The translations under genes and the position numbers were made by a program. Below, one piece after another: positions 1 to 5,595 of a DNA stretch of 5,595 nucleotides. Source of the DNA: an uncultured Succinivibrio sp. Lineage in GTDB: Bacteria > Pseudomonadota > Gammaproteobacteria > Enterobacterales > Succinivibrionaceae. The stretch is taken from assembly GCA_902772715.1 (NCBI GenBank), contig CACYBT010000423.1, positions 1 through 5,595 of the forward strand, given 5' to 3'. The notes beneath the pieces are model-generated. The model did not search any database, was not told the origin of the DNA, and saw only the letters and a program-made list of their open reading frames with translations. How positions within the stretch are numbered: position 1 is the first letter of the stretch; each line of letters opens with the position of its first letter.

Positions 1-234
1 CGTTTTGCTAAAAGCAGGCGCGAAGAGTTAATGGCGCTTATGGATGAGGTTTATTCTCAGTACTACAGTACTGCTGAGAACAGCAGGAACAGAGTGGTAC
101 TAAAGGCGCTCACTAATGAAAAAAATCAGGATATTGTGGCATGCACCTATTTTAAGTTTCTCTATAGGGCAGTTATAAACTGTAAGGATGATAAGACAAG
201 AAACACGATCATCGCCTCATTCCATGAGCTTTAG
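1..234 (+). CDS. 3' end of an unrecognised gene (partial)
   Basis: The reading frame is open from the first base to a TAG at 232-234, giving 77 visible residues. I treat it as the C-terminal end of a gene that begins outside the window. The visible part is polar and probably all-helical, with many Lys, Asn and Arg residues and two Cys. It ends FHEL, and I recognise no motif. A short free-standing gene starting at ATG 31 (67 residues) or ATG 40 is possible, because GAAGAG lies just before ATG 31. However, the gap is only three bases, and the frame continues upstream without a stop. The gene converges on the minus-strand unit, with only 20 bases between the two stop codons. Function unknown. 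Confidence 0.55.
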   Translation, partial: RFAKSRREELMALMDEVYSQYYSTAENSRNRVVLKALTNEKNQDIVACTYFKFLYRAVINCKDDKTRNTIIASFHEL

Positions 235-248
235 TACCTTGCCTTTTT

Positions 249-281
249 GGAAATTCATTCTGTTATTGTACTGAATTTTTT
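249..281 (+). terminator. Weak candidate terminator hairpin after the partial gene
   Basis: AAATTCA at 251-257 pairs perfectly with TGAATTT at 272-278 across a 14-base loop. Two further G-U pairs are possible (249-250 with 279-280), and the right arm merges into a run of six T. It lies 15 bases after the TAG of the plus-strand gene, which is where a terminator would be expected. The stem is AT-rich and the loop large, so it would be weak at best. It also overlaps the last codons of the opposing gene. No comparable hairpin followed by a T-run serves the minus strand. Confidence 0.22.
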
Positions 282-1226
282 CATGAGCAGAATTTTTTCA
301 TCGGCAGTGACATCCTGATATTCATAATAGTAGTCACCAATGAGGCCTTTTTTTCCTGTAAGTCGGTAAAGAAGCCTTAAACCTTCCGTAATCTCATCAC
401 AGGCAAGATCGCTAAAATAGGCAGGTCCCTGCTCATAGGTAAATGCAAGATACAAGGCGCATCCTAGAATGCGTGCTTCCCTTTGTTTTCCGCTGTGCCA
501 GGTTTGGTGAGTATAGGCGCCAAAATAATCGCCATCTGGGATAAAAAAGGTTCCATCGGTAAGATCAATATCAACTGCGCGCTCTCCTTCCCTAAGATAT
601 CTTTCTGCGAGCTCTGCTGGAGTTACCGGTTTTTTACAGAGCACGCTATAGCCTTCAGAGAGGGCCTTGGCGGTAAATTCATTATATTCCTCGCTCTGGG
701 CCAGGGTACACAGCAAGGTGGCAGCCATAATGGCTCCTTCTAAAAAGCGCTGTCCCTTGATGGCACCTTTTAAGCCCTGGGTTTGCGGCATTTTTTTGGG
801 GATAAGGTGGGTGTAGAATTCAAAACCGTCATCTGCGGCCAAACGCAGCATTTTGACACTGATGTGCACTCCCTTGTCGGCAAGTCTTTCATGCAGCGCG
901 TGGAAATCAAAATTCAGGTATTCATTGTATTTAATCTTTTTTAGGGGATTGTCGCTTTTAGTTTCAATTTTCTCGACACTTTTACTTAGGATCTTAAGCC
1001 TTATAAGATAATCTATGGCCTCAGTGAGAGCCTCTGAGGAAAGGCCAAGATGATTGGCAATAATTCTGCCGTGTTGACGCAGATTGAAGCGCACATAGCG
1101 CTCCTTTGCATACCAGTATAGAAAAATGGAGAGGATGGAGCACAGATAATCCCCGTTTTTATCTTCACGGTTTAAAACCTGTAACTGGGGATAATAGGGG
1201 ATCCTAATTAAGCCTTGATTGTGCAT
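255..1226 (-). CDS. Unknown protein, 323 aa, probable N-terminal winged helix
   Basis: I do not recognise the family. The N-terminal part (about residues 24-110) reads like a winged-helix domain. A hydrophobic helix (DYLCSILSIFLYWYAKE) is followed by an HTH-like stretch (IANHLGLSSEALTEAIDYLIRLKIL, about 56-80) and a polar, beta-rich wing ending NEYLNFDF. This order resembles N-terminal domains of some phage or plasmid replication proteins, but no replication motif follows. The middle (160-215) is helical, including a hydrophobic stretch AIMAATLLCTLAQ. The C-terminal half is rich in aromatic and acidic residues (DGDYFGAYTHQTWH, DYYYEYQD). There is no signal peptide and no convincing membrane helix, so a cytoplasmic location is likely. 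The ATG at 1226 lies 2 bases after the stop of the upstream LRAT gene and has no purine-rich Shine-Dalgarno sequence. This suggests translation by coupling. A role in DNA binding is inference only. Confidence 0.8.
   Translation of the reverse strand: MHNQGLIRIPYYPQLQVLNREDKNGDYLCSILSIFLYWYAKERYVRFNLRQHGRIIANHLGLSSEALTEAIDYLIRLKILSKSVEKIETKSDNPLKKIKYNEYLNFDFHALHERLADKGVHISVKMLRLAADDGFEFYTHLIPKKMPQTQGLKGAIKGQRFLEGAIMAATLLCTLAQSEEYNEFTAKALSEGYSVLCKKPVTPAELAERYLREGERAVDIDLTDGTFFIPDGDYFGAYTHQTWHSGKQREARILGCALYLAFTYEQGPAYFSDLACDEITEGLRLLYRLTGKKGLIGDYYYEYQDVTADEKILLMKKFSTITE
273..301. repeat. 12-bp direct repeat near a gene 3' end
   Basis: GAATTTTTTCAT occurs at 273-284 and again at 290-301, offset by 17 bases. 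Both copies lie in the last codons of the minus-strand 323-residue gene (DEKILLMKKF), where they read as ATGAAAAAATTC in two different frames. It may be a small duplication or chance in A-rich sequence. Confidence 0.5.
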
Positions 1227-1228
1227 GG

Positions 1229-1723
1229 TCAGATATTTTTATGGCGGTTTTTATTGATGGTACTTATAATGCCTGCGCCCACGATTCCGAGGGTGGCAAG
1301 ACCTACGGCAGTAGCGCCAAGCGTATGTCTTACCTGCGAACTTTTTTTGTTATCTTCAATGATGTAATTGACAAAATGCTCACAGTTGTTGGACAAAAGA
1401 TCGTATTTGTAATCAGGATTTTGCGCATTTAAAAGACAGCCATACGCCCGCATTACCACCTCATCACGTGAGAATTTTTTAAAGTCATGAGAATAAAGAC
1501 GCATTCTTTCGTGGTTTTCAGAAAATTCCTCGAGAGTTTCCTTACGTAGCCCTTTGCGTGACAGACTGATGAAATAGGGGATGTTATCCTCATAACCCAC
1601 ACATATCCCGTGATGCCAAAACCAGAATGGAGTCTCTTGGCTCGGTGTATAGTAGACTGCCACATGGTCTCCTTTGGCGAATACATGCGTTTGGGGATCA
1701 ATGTTTTGGTAAGAATTTGTCAT
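1229..1723 (-). CDS. LRAT-domain protein with C-terminal membrane anchor
   Basis: A 164-residue protein of the LRAT family (lecithin retinol acyltransferase / HRASLS-like, within the NlpC/P60-type permuted papain fold). Known eukaryotic relatives transfer or release acyl groups through a Cys-His pair; most bacterial members have no assigned substrate. The opening motif FAKGDHVAV (15-23) is followed by WHHGICVGY (36-44), with His38 as the likely catalytic base. ETLEEF (62-67) matches the family's usual segment there. SNNCEHFVNYI (111-121) carries the nucleophile Cys114. The second histidine of the canonical triad, normally in a VIHY-type strand, appears replaced by Ser53 (YFISLS). Residues 135-156 form a Gly/Ala-rich hydrophobic helix followed by a basic tail (NKNRHKN), as in a tail-anchored membrane protein with the domain probably cytoplasmic. 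Start ATG 1723 has AAGGA six bases upstream and a TATAAT box about 28 bases upstream. It is the first gene of a two-gene unit. Substrate unknown. Confidence 0.88.
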   Translation of the reverse strand: MTNSYQNIDPQTHVFAKGDHVAVYYTPSQETPFWFWHHGICVGYEDNIPYFISLSRKGLRKETLEEFSENHERMRLYSHDFKKFSRDEVVMRAYGCLLNAQNPDYKYDLLSNNCEHFVNYIIEDNKKSSQVRHTLGATAVGLATLGIVGAGIISTINKNRHKNI

Positions 1724-1751
1724 GCGAGATCCTTTGTGTTTTGATATTAAA

Positions 1752-1780
1752 ATTATAGCCTATCTTGCTGGGCCTTAAAA
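1752..1780 (-). promoter_or_regulatory. Candidate sigma-70 promoter for the LRAT unit
   Basis: On the minus strand a perfect TATAAT occupies 1757-1752. The hexamer 17 bases upstream (1780-1775) reads TTTTAA, a poor -35 box matching three of six consensus positions. Transcription would begin near 1745, giving a leader of about 20 bases that contains the AAGGA ribosome binding site at 1734-1730. The weak -35 suggests either low basal activity or help from an activator. Confidence 0.5.
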
Positions 1781-1862
1781 CTGCAAATGTGCACTAAAAT
1801 TTGACGGCCTTAATTCTTATAACATTTTTTATCATAAAATCCATGCAATAACATGCGTTGTT

Positions 1863-1871
1863 TGCTAAAAT
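1863..1871 (+). promoter_or_regulatory. Candidate extended -10 promoter for cvrA-hrpA
   Basis: TGCTAAAAT matches an extended -10 element: a TGn followed by a hexamer with five of six TATAAT positions. The sequence 16-18 bases upstream (around 1842-1849) is not a recognisable -35, which extended -10 promoters can tolerate. Transcription would begin near 1878 and leave a leader of about 110 bases before the cvrA start. It competes with the candidate at 1902-1930. Confidence 0.35.
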
Positions 1872-1890
1872 TACAGGAGTTGCGGATTTA

Positions 1891-1913
1891 GACAGTTCTT
1901 TTTGACAGTTCTT
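1891..1913. repeat. 10-bp tandem-like direct repeat upstream of cvrA
   Basis: GACAGTTCTT occurs at 1891-1900 and again at 1904-1913, a period of 13 bases with a TTT spacer. The second copy overlaps the TTGACA hexamer at 1902-1907. Possible explanations are a direct-repeat binding site or a small local duplication. Confidence 0.6.
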
Positions 1914-1930
1914 GTGAAAGCGCAGACTAA
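1902..1930 (+). promoter_or_regulatory. Alternative cvrA promoter with consensus -35
   Basis: A perfect TTGACA lies at 1902-1907. Seventeen bases downstream the hexamer is GACTAA (1925-1930), a weak -10. Transcription would start near 1937, about 50 bases before the cvrA ATG. The perfect -35 is partly created by the 10-bp direct repeat, so the match could be coincidental. Confidence 0.3.
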
Positions 1931-1987
1931 AACATCATCTCAAAGTGCACAAAACAGATAGGCTGGTACAGGAATAATTTACAAAAA

Positions 1988-3850
1988 ATGAATGATTTTG
2001 ATTTAAATTATACCTTCCTCATTGTAGGTCTCCTGCTTACCTTTGCCATTTTTGCCTCGCGGCTGTCAACTTTTTTTGGTACCCCTTTCCTCCTCCTGTT
2101 CTTAGGTATCGGTATGCTTACAGGTGAGGACGGGATCATCCTTAATATCCATTATACCGATTATGATTCCGCTTTCTTTATCGCCAACCTGATGCTGGCC
2201 ATCATTCTTCTGGATGGCGGTCTTAGAACCAGTTTTACCACCATGAAGTCCGTGGCGGCAGAATCTGTGGTACTGGCGACCGTGGGAGTAGTGATGACCT
2301 CTGGCCTGACCGGGGTTATTGCCTATTTGATTTTGGATATCTCCCTTATCCAGTCTCTGCTTTTAGGCTGTATAGTGGGGTCTACTGATGCGGCTGCCGT
2401 GTTTTCGCTTCTCTCCAAAAATGATGGAGTTACCTTAAAAAATAACGTTTCAAGTGCGCTGCAGATAGAATCGGCCACCAACGATCCTATGGCCATTCTC
2501 CTTACCACCACCATGATTGCTTTTGCCTCCTCTAAAGCCACCTCTGTGGCCGATGCGCTCATTCTCTTTGTGACGCAGTTTGGCTTTGGTATTTTAGTCG
2601 GCATTCTCGTGGGACTTTTTGCAAGATTCATCATAAGTTCCATTTCTCTGGGAGTGGGCCTTTACTGTGTGCTGGTGATAGGTATCGGTCTTGTAGGGTT
2701 TGCCATTACAAGTTACCTCGGGGGCTCTGGTTTTTTGGCCATCTTTATCATCGGCATGTGTGTGGGCAATCAGAAATCCCGCCATGTAGGCTACATTCTA
2801 CCGGTATCAGAAGGATTTACCTGGCTCTCACAGATCACTTTATTCTTAATGCTGGGTTTACTGGTGACCCCTCATGAAATGGTCAACTATGTGTGGCCGG
2901 GAGTGGTTATTGCTGTTGTGATTACCTTAATTGCAAGACCGATTGCGGTTTTTTGCTGCGTCAAACCTTTTTTTAAGGCCTATAACTTCAAGGATGTTTT
3001 ATTCCTGTCGTGGGTGGGATTACGCGGTTCGGTACCTATTGTACTTGCCATTTACCCGGTATTTGAAGAACTGGAGGCGCCGCAGCTGTATTTTAACGTG
3101 GCCTTTGTGGTAGTGATTGTTTCCTTGCTTTTCCAGGGCTCTTTTATCGTTAGTTTTGCCAGGTTTTTAGGCGTGTGTACGCCGTCTGTCTCCGTGCCCA
3201 TCACGAAATCAGATGTCGGCATTATGCTGTCTGATGATTATGAGCTTTTAAGTTACAGATTAAAGGAGCCTTCTTTTGACGGGGCTCTTTTGAATACCAT
3301 TCCTTTTCCTAAAGGAGTGAGTGTGGCGGCTCTGTTTCGTGACGGCAAGATGATCAAGTGCCATGGAGATACCACTATTGCTATGGGTGATATCATTTCC
3401 ATTATAGGACGTGATGCCGATGAAATAATGTTAAACGGGCTGTTTTCACATTCTTTACGACTGAAAAGACGTCCTTTATACAAGGGGGATAAGATTTATG
3501 AGGCGGAAACCCTCATGAACGATCTCGCTACGCAGTATGATATTGATTTGACCTCCTATGAGCGCACTCTGACCTTAAACGATTTTATGTCCTATCACAT
3601 TGGCGGTTTCCCGCTCCCTGGGGATCAGGTTAATCTTATCAAGGTTACCCTGGTGGTTGTCGACCTTGAAGGTGACAAGATCCACCGTGCCGGTTTGTAT
3701 CTGCGTGAAGAAATGCAGCAGGAGTTTGAGCGTCAGCGCAAGAACCGGCTGATGCTGCAGAAGCATGAGCAAAATGAGCTCATGAAAAAAAGACAGCAGG
3801 CACAGAAGGCACTCTTTGACAGTATCAATGACGATGAAGAGTATAACTGA
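1988..3850 (+). CDS. cvrA: K+/H+ antiporter CvrA/NhaP2 (cell volume regulation)
   Basis: Inner-membrane cation/proton antiporter of the NhaP2/CvrA type (CPA1), which exports K+ in exchange for H+ and helps control cell volume and cytoplasmic ions. About 12-13 hydrophobic segments span residues 8-395. Hallmarks are GMLTGEDG (42-49), LDGGLRT (75-81), GSTDAAAVFSLL (131-142), the ion-binding pair Asn165-Asp166 in ESATNDPMA, ARP (316-318) and SWVGLRGSVPI (341-351). Residues about 405-485 form a TrkA-C/RCK-C-type domain (VAALFRDGKMI, GDIISIIGR). About 490-573 resemble the CorC/HlyC-associated domain (FPLPGDQVNL). A charged, probably coiled-coil tail (about 575-620) goes beyond the roughly 578-residue E. 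coli protein. ATG 1988 is the only sensible start: the frame has no other start codon back to the stop at 1928. Its ribosome binding site is poor (AGGA, 14 bases away). The TGA overlaps the hrpA ATG by one base. In E. coli this transporter is linked to low-osmolarity growth and to regulation by PtsN. Confidence 0.95.
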   Translation: MNDFDLNYTFLIVGLLLTFAIFASRLSTFFGTPFLLLFLGIGMLTGEDGIILNIHYTDYDSAFFIANLMLAIILLDGGLRTSFTTMKSVAAESVVLATVGVVMTSGLTGVIAYLILDISLIQSLLLGCIVGSTDAAAVFSLLSKNDGVTLKNNVSSALQIESATNDPMAILLTTTMIAFASSKATSVADALILFVTQFGFGILVGILVGLFARFIISSISLGVGLYCVLVIGIGLVGFAITSYLGGSGFLAIFIIGMCVGNQKSRHVGYILPVSEGFTWLSQITLFLMLGLLVTPHEMVNYVWPGVVIAVVITLIARPIAVFCCVKPFFKAYNFKDVLFLSWVGLRGSVPIVLAIYPVFEELEAPQLYFNVAFVVVIVSLLFQGSFIVSFARFLGVCTPSVSVPITKSDVGIMLSDDYELLSYRLKEPSFDGALLNTIPFPKGVSVAALFRDGKMIKCHGDTTIAMGDIISIIGRDADEIMLNGLFSHSLRLKRRPLYKGDKIYEAETLMNDLATQYDIDLTSYERTLTLNDFMSYHIGGFPLPGDQVNLIKVTLVVVDLEGDKIHRAGLYLREEMQQEFERQRKNRLMLQKHEQNELMKKRQQAQKALFDSINDDEEYN

Positions 3851-5595
3851 TGAGCTATTCTGCAAACATCAGGCAGTTTATTGCCGCTCTCACCCCCAAA
3901 TTACATGAGCTGACCTGTCTTCATGAACATCTTCTCAGGGGCAGGCTCTCTTCCCTAAAAAAATACGCAAATAAGGACAAGGATGACCGTACAGTCGAGG
4001 CTATGCTTAATATTTCCTCATGGTATGAGGAGTATCTTCAGTATGCAAAAAATCGCCTTGCCCATCAGCCCAAGTTAATTTACCAGGAAGATTTGCCGGT
4101 CTTTTTAAAAAAAGAGGAAATTATAAAGGCCATTACTACGCATCAGGTAGTAATTGTGGCCGGTGAAACCGGTTCGGGCAAAACCACGCAGCTGCCTAAG
4201 ATGTGTCTTGAGGCGGGGCTTGGCAGACGGGGGCTGATTGGCCATACCCAGCCGCGCCGTCTTGCCGCAAGAGCCGTGGCTTTTAGAATTGCTAAGGAAC
4301 TTAATGAACCTTTAGGCTCTAATATCGGCTATAAGGTACGCTTTAATGATGTCTCTAAGGATGACGGCTACATTCGTCTTATGACCGATGGCATTCTTTT
4401 GTCAGAGACCATGTCGGACCGACTGCTCTTAAAATATGACTGCATTATTATCGATGAGGCGCATGAGCGTTCGCTCAATATTGATTTTCTTTTAGGCTAT
4501 CTTAAGCAGATCCTCAAAAAAAGACCTGAGTTAAGGCTGATTATTACTTCTGCCACCATCAATACCAGACGTTTTGCAGAACATTTTGACAATGCGCCTA
4601 TTATTGAAGTTTCAGGCCGCACCTATCCTGTAGAGCAGGTCTATCTTCCAAATCTTGAGCACAGTGCCGAAGAAGAGGATGATACCGAGGATTGTGAAAA
4701 GGATCTGCGCTACGGCATTTTAAAAGGTCTTGATTATCTGTTTACTAACTACGGCCGCGCCGATACTCTGGTATTTCTCCCCGGGGAGCGCGAAATCATG
4801 GATGTGGCCAGGTTTTTGTCTAAAGCCCACCTTTATAATGTGGAAATTCTGCCTTTATATGCGCGACTTGCCATCAGTGATCAGAACAAGATCTTTGCCC
4901 CGCACAATAAAGTACGCATTGTGCTTGCTACCAATGTCGCCGAAACCTCAGTGACGGTACCTTTTATTAAATATGTGATTGATCCCGGTACCGCCAGAAT
5001 CAGCCGTTATTCTCCGCATACCAAGGTGCAGAGGCTGCATATTGAAAAGATTTCCAGGGCCAGCGCGGCGCAGCGTGCAGGACGCTGCGGACGTACGAGT
5101 GCCGGTGTCTGTGTGCGTCTTTATTCCAAAGAGGATTTTTTAAACCGTGATGAGTATACCGATCCTGAGATCCTAAGAACCAATCTCTCCTCCGTGATCC
5201 TCTCCATGGTGTCACTAAATTTAGGAGATATTAGAGATTTCCCTTTTATTGATGCTCCAACTCCCCGTCAGATAAGTGATGGTATAAGAGAGCTCTATGA
5301 ATTAAAGGCTCTAGACTATACTGTAAAAAAAGCCCCCAATCTTAAGGGAGAGACCGTAAAAACCATCGCTCAGGAAAGCGCCAAAGAGCAATTCAAACTT
5401 ACCACAATCGGTAAGGCGCTCTCCAAACTGCCGGTAGATCCAAGATTAGGCCGCATGCTTGTAGAGGCTTCCAGAGTCGGGGCCCTTAGGGAGATCCTAA
5501 TTATTGTGTCAGTGCTTTCGATTGTCGATCCGCGTGAGCGCCCTCTTGATAAAAGAGAGCAGAGTGAAAAAATGCACGCGCGTTTTAACATGGAG
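3850..5595 (+). CDS. hrpA: ATP-dependent RNA helicase HrpA, N-terminal part (runs off window)
   Basis: Long bacterial DEAH-box RNA helicase; 582 residues are visible, and E. coli HrpA has about 1,300, so more than half is missing to the right. Helicase motifs in order: Walker A GETGSGKT (105-112), Ia TQPRRLAA (133-140), Ib TDGILL (179-184), DEAH (202-205), SAT (234-236), FLPGERE (309-315), TNVAETSVTVP (361-371) and the arginine-finger motif QRAGRCGR (408-415). All catalytic residues are intact. The winged-helix and ratchet regions start near 440 (DPEILRTNLSSVIL) and continue to NLSIVDPRERP-like sequence at 555-565 (VLSIVDPRERP). Residues about 489-514 are a Lys-rich insert, longer than I recall for E. 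coli. ATG 3850 is preferred because it overlaps the cvrA TGA (TGATG), GAAGAG lies eight bases upstream inside cvrA, and the N terminus aligns with E. coli HrpA. The family acts on RNA, with reported roles in fimbrial mRNA processing and in rescuing collided ribosomes. Confidence 0.96.
   Translation, partial: MSYSANIRQFIAALTPKLHELTCLHEHLLRGRLSSLKKYANKDKDDRTVEAMLNISSWYEEYLQYAKNRLAHQPKLIYQEDLPVFLKKEEIIKAITTHQVVIVAGETGSGKTTQLPKMCLEAGLGRRGLIGHTQPRRLAARAVAFRIAKELNEPLGSNIGYKVRFNDVSKDDGYIRLMTDGILLSETMSDRLLLKYDCIIIDEAHERSLNIDFLLGYLKQILKKRPELRLIITSATINTRRFAEHFDNAPIIEVSGRTYPVEQVYLPNLEHSAEEEDDTEDCEKDLRYGILKGLDYLFTNYGRADTLVFLPGEREIMDVARFLSKAHLYNVEILPLYARLAISDQNKIFAPHNKVRIVLATNVAETSVTVPFIKYVIDPGTARISRYSPHTKVQRLHIEKISRASAAQRAGRCGRTSAGVCVRLYSKEDFLNRDEYTDPEILRTNLSSVILSMVSLNLGDIRDFPFIDAPTPRQISDGIRELYELKALDYTVKKAPNLKGETVKTIAQESAKEQFKLTTIGKALSKLPVDPRLGRMLVEASRVGALREILIIVSVLSIVDPRERPLDKREQSEKMHARFNME

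Larger units (their letters stand above)
1788..1951. repeat. Spaced inverted 8-mers in the divergent intergenic region
   Basis: TGTGCACT at 1788-1795 and its reverse complement AGTGCACA at 1944-1951 lie near the two ends of the intergenic region. Each contains the palindrome GTGCAC. The first sits just upstream of the minus-strand promoter, the second in the cvrA leader. Paired operator half-sites for a shared regulator are possible, but the motif is short and could be chance. Confidence 0.25.

Noticed and set aside
483..743. Plus-strand open frame of 86 codons opposite the 323-residue gene.
   Set aside because: It lies antisense inside a longer frame with coherent protein character; it has no ribosome binding site or recognisable domain.
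1771..1813. GGCCTTAA repeated at 1771-1778 and 1806-1813.
   Set aside because: An 8-mer repeat at 35-base spacing in an AT-rich region is weak evidence; I saw no symmetry or link to a promoter element.
1801..1823. TTGACG followed by TATAAC as a plus-strand promoter.
   Set aside because: The spacer is only 11 bases, too short for a sigma-70 promoter.
1853..1891. Twelve-codon ATG ORF (MRCLLKLQELRI) upstream of cvrA.
   Set aside because: It has no ribosome binding site, and it would begin upstream of the likely transcription start.
1914..1961. Small GTG-started ORF of 15 codons in the cvrA leader (MKAQTKTSSQ...).
   Set aside because: No Shine-Dalgarno sequence lies at a suitable distance and the length is what chance would give.
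2323..2785. Minus-strand open frames opposite cvrA.
   Set aside because: These are shadows of a well-recognised membrane transporter gene with low-complexity, atypical composition.
4107..4113. A-AAA-AAA slippery heptamer in hrpA, just before the Walker A motif; a -1 shift would reach a TGA about 18 codons later.
   Set aside because: I saw no clear stimulatory hairpin downstream, the zero frame is a normal full helicase, and A-rich Lys codons are common in this window.

Overview
The window looks like a chromosomal segment of a gammaproteobacterium. Its two long plus-strand genes encode close relatives of the Escherichia coli proteins CvrA/NhaP2 (potassium/proton antiporter) and HrpA (long bacterial DEAH-box RNA helicase). 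Moderate GC, many TTA/CTT/ATA-type codons and A/T homopolymer runs, and an unfamiliar gene order would suit a host-associated lineage such as the Succinivibrionaceae. That placement is a guess from overall character and was not tested.

Layout. Positions 1-234 (+) hold the 3' end of an unrecognised gene that runs in from outside the window. It converges on a two-gene minus-strand unit transcribed from about 1745 down to 255. The first gene of that unit (1723-1229) is a small LRAT-family (permuted papain-like) protein with a C-terminal membrane anchor. The second (1226-255) is a 323-residue protein of unknown function with a probable winged-helix segment near its N terminus. Only 2 bases separate the two genes, and the second has no clear ribosome binding site, so they are probably co-translated. 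A divergent intergenic region (1724-1987) carries a good -10 box for the minus-strand unit, two candidate plus-strand promoters and small repeats. It is followed by cvrA (1988-3850, +). The cvrA stop codon overlaps the hrpA start codon by one base, and hrpA runs off the right edge at 5595, with 582 residues visible.

How the genes may work together. cvrA and hrpA appear transcriptionally and translationally coupled, so ion/volume homeostasis and an RNA helicase linked to translation quality control would be made together. The LRAT protein and its partner form a separate divergent unit that may act at the membrane. Its function cannot be deduced from sequence, and it is the least explained part of the window. 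I saw no RNA genes, CRISPR arrays, insertion sequences or prophage genes.
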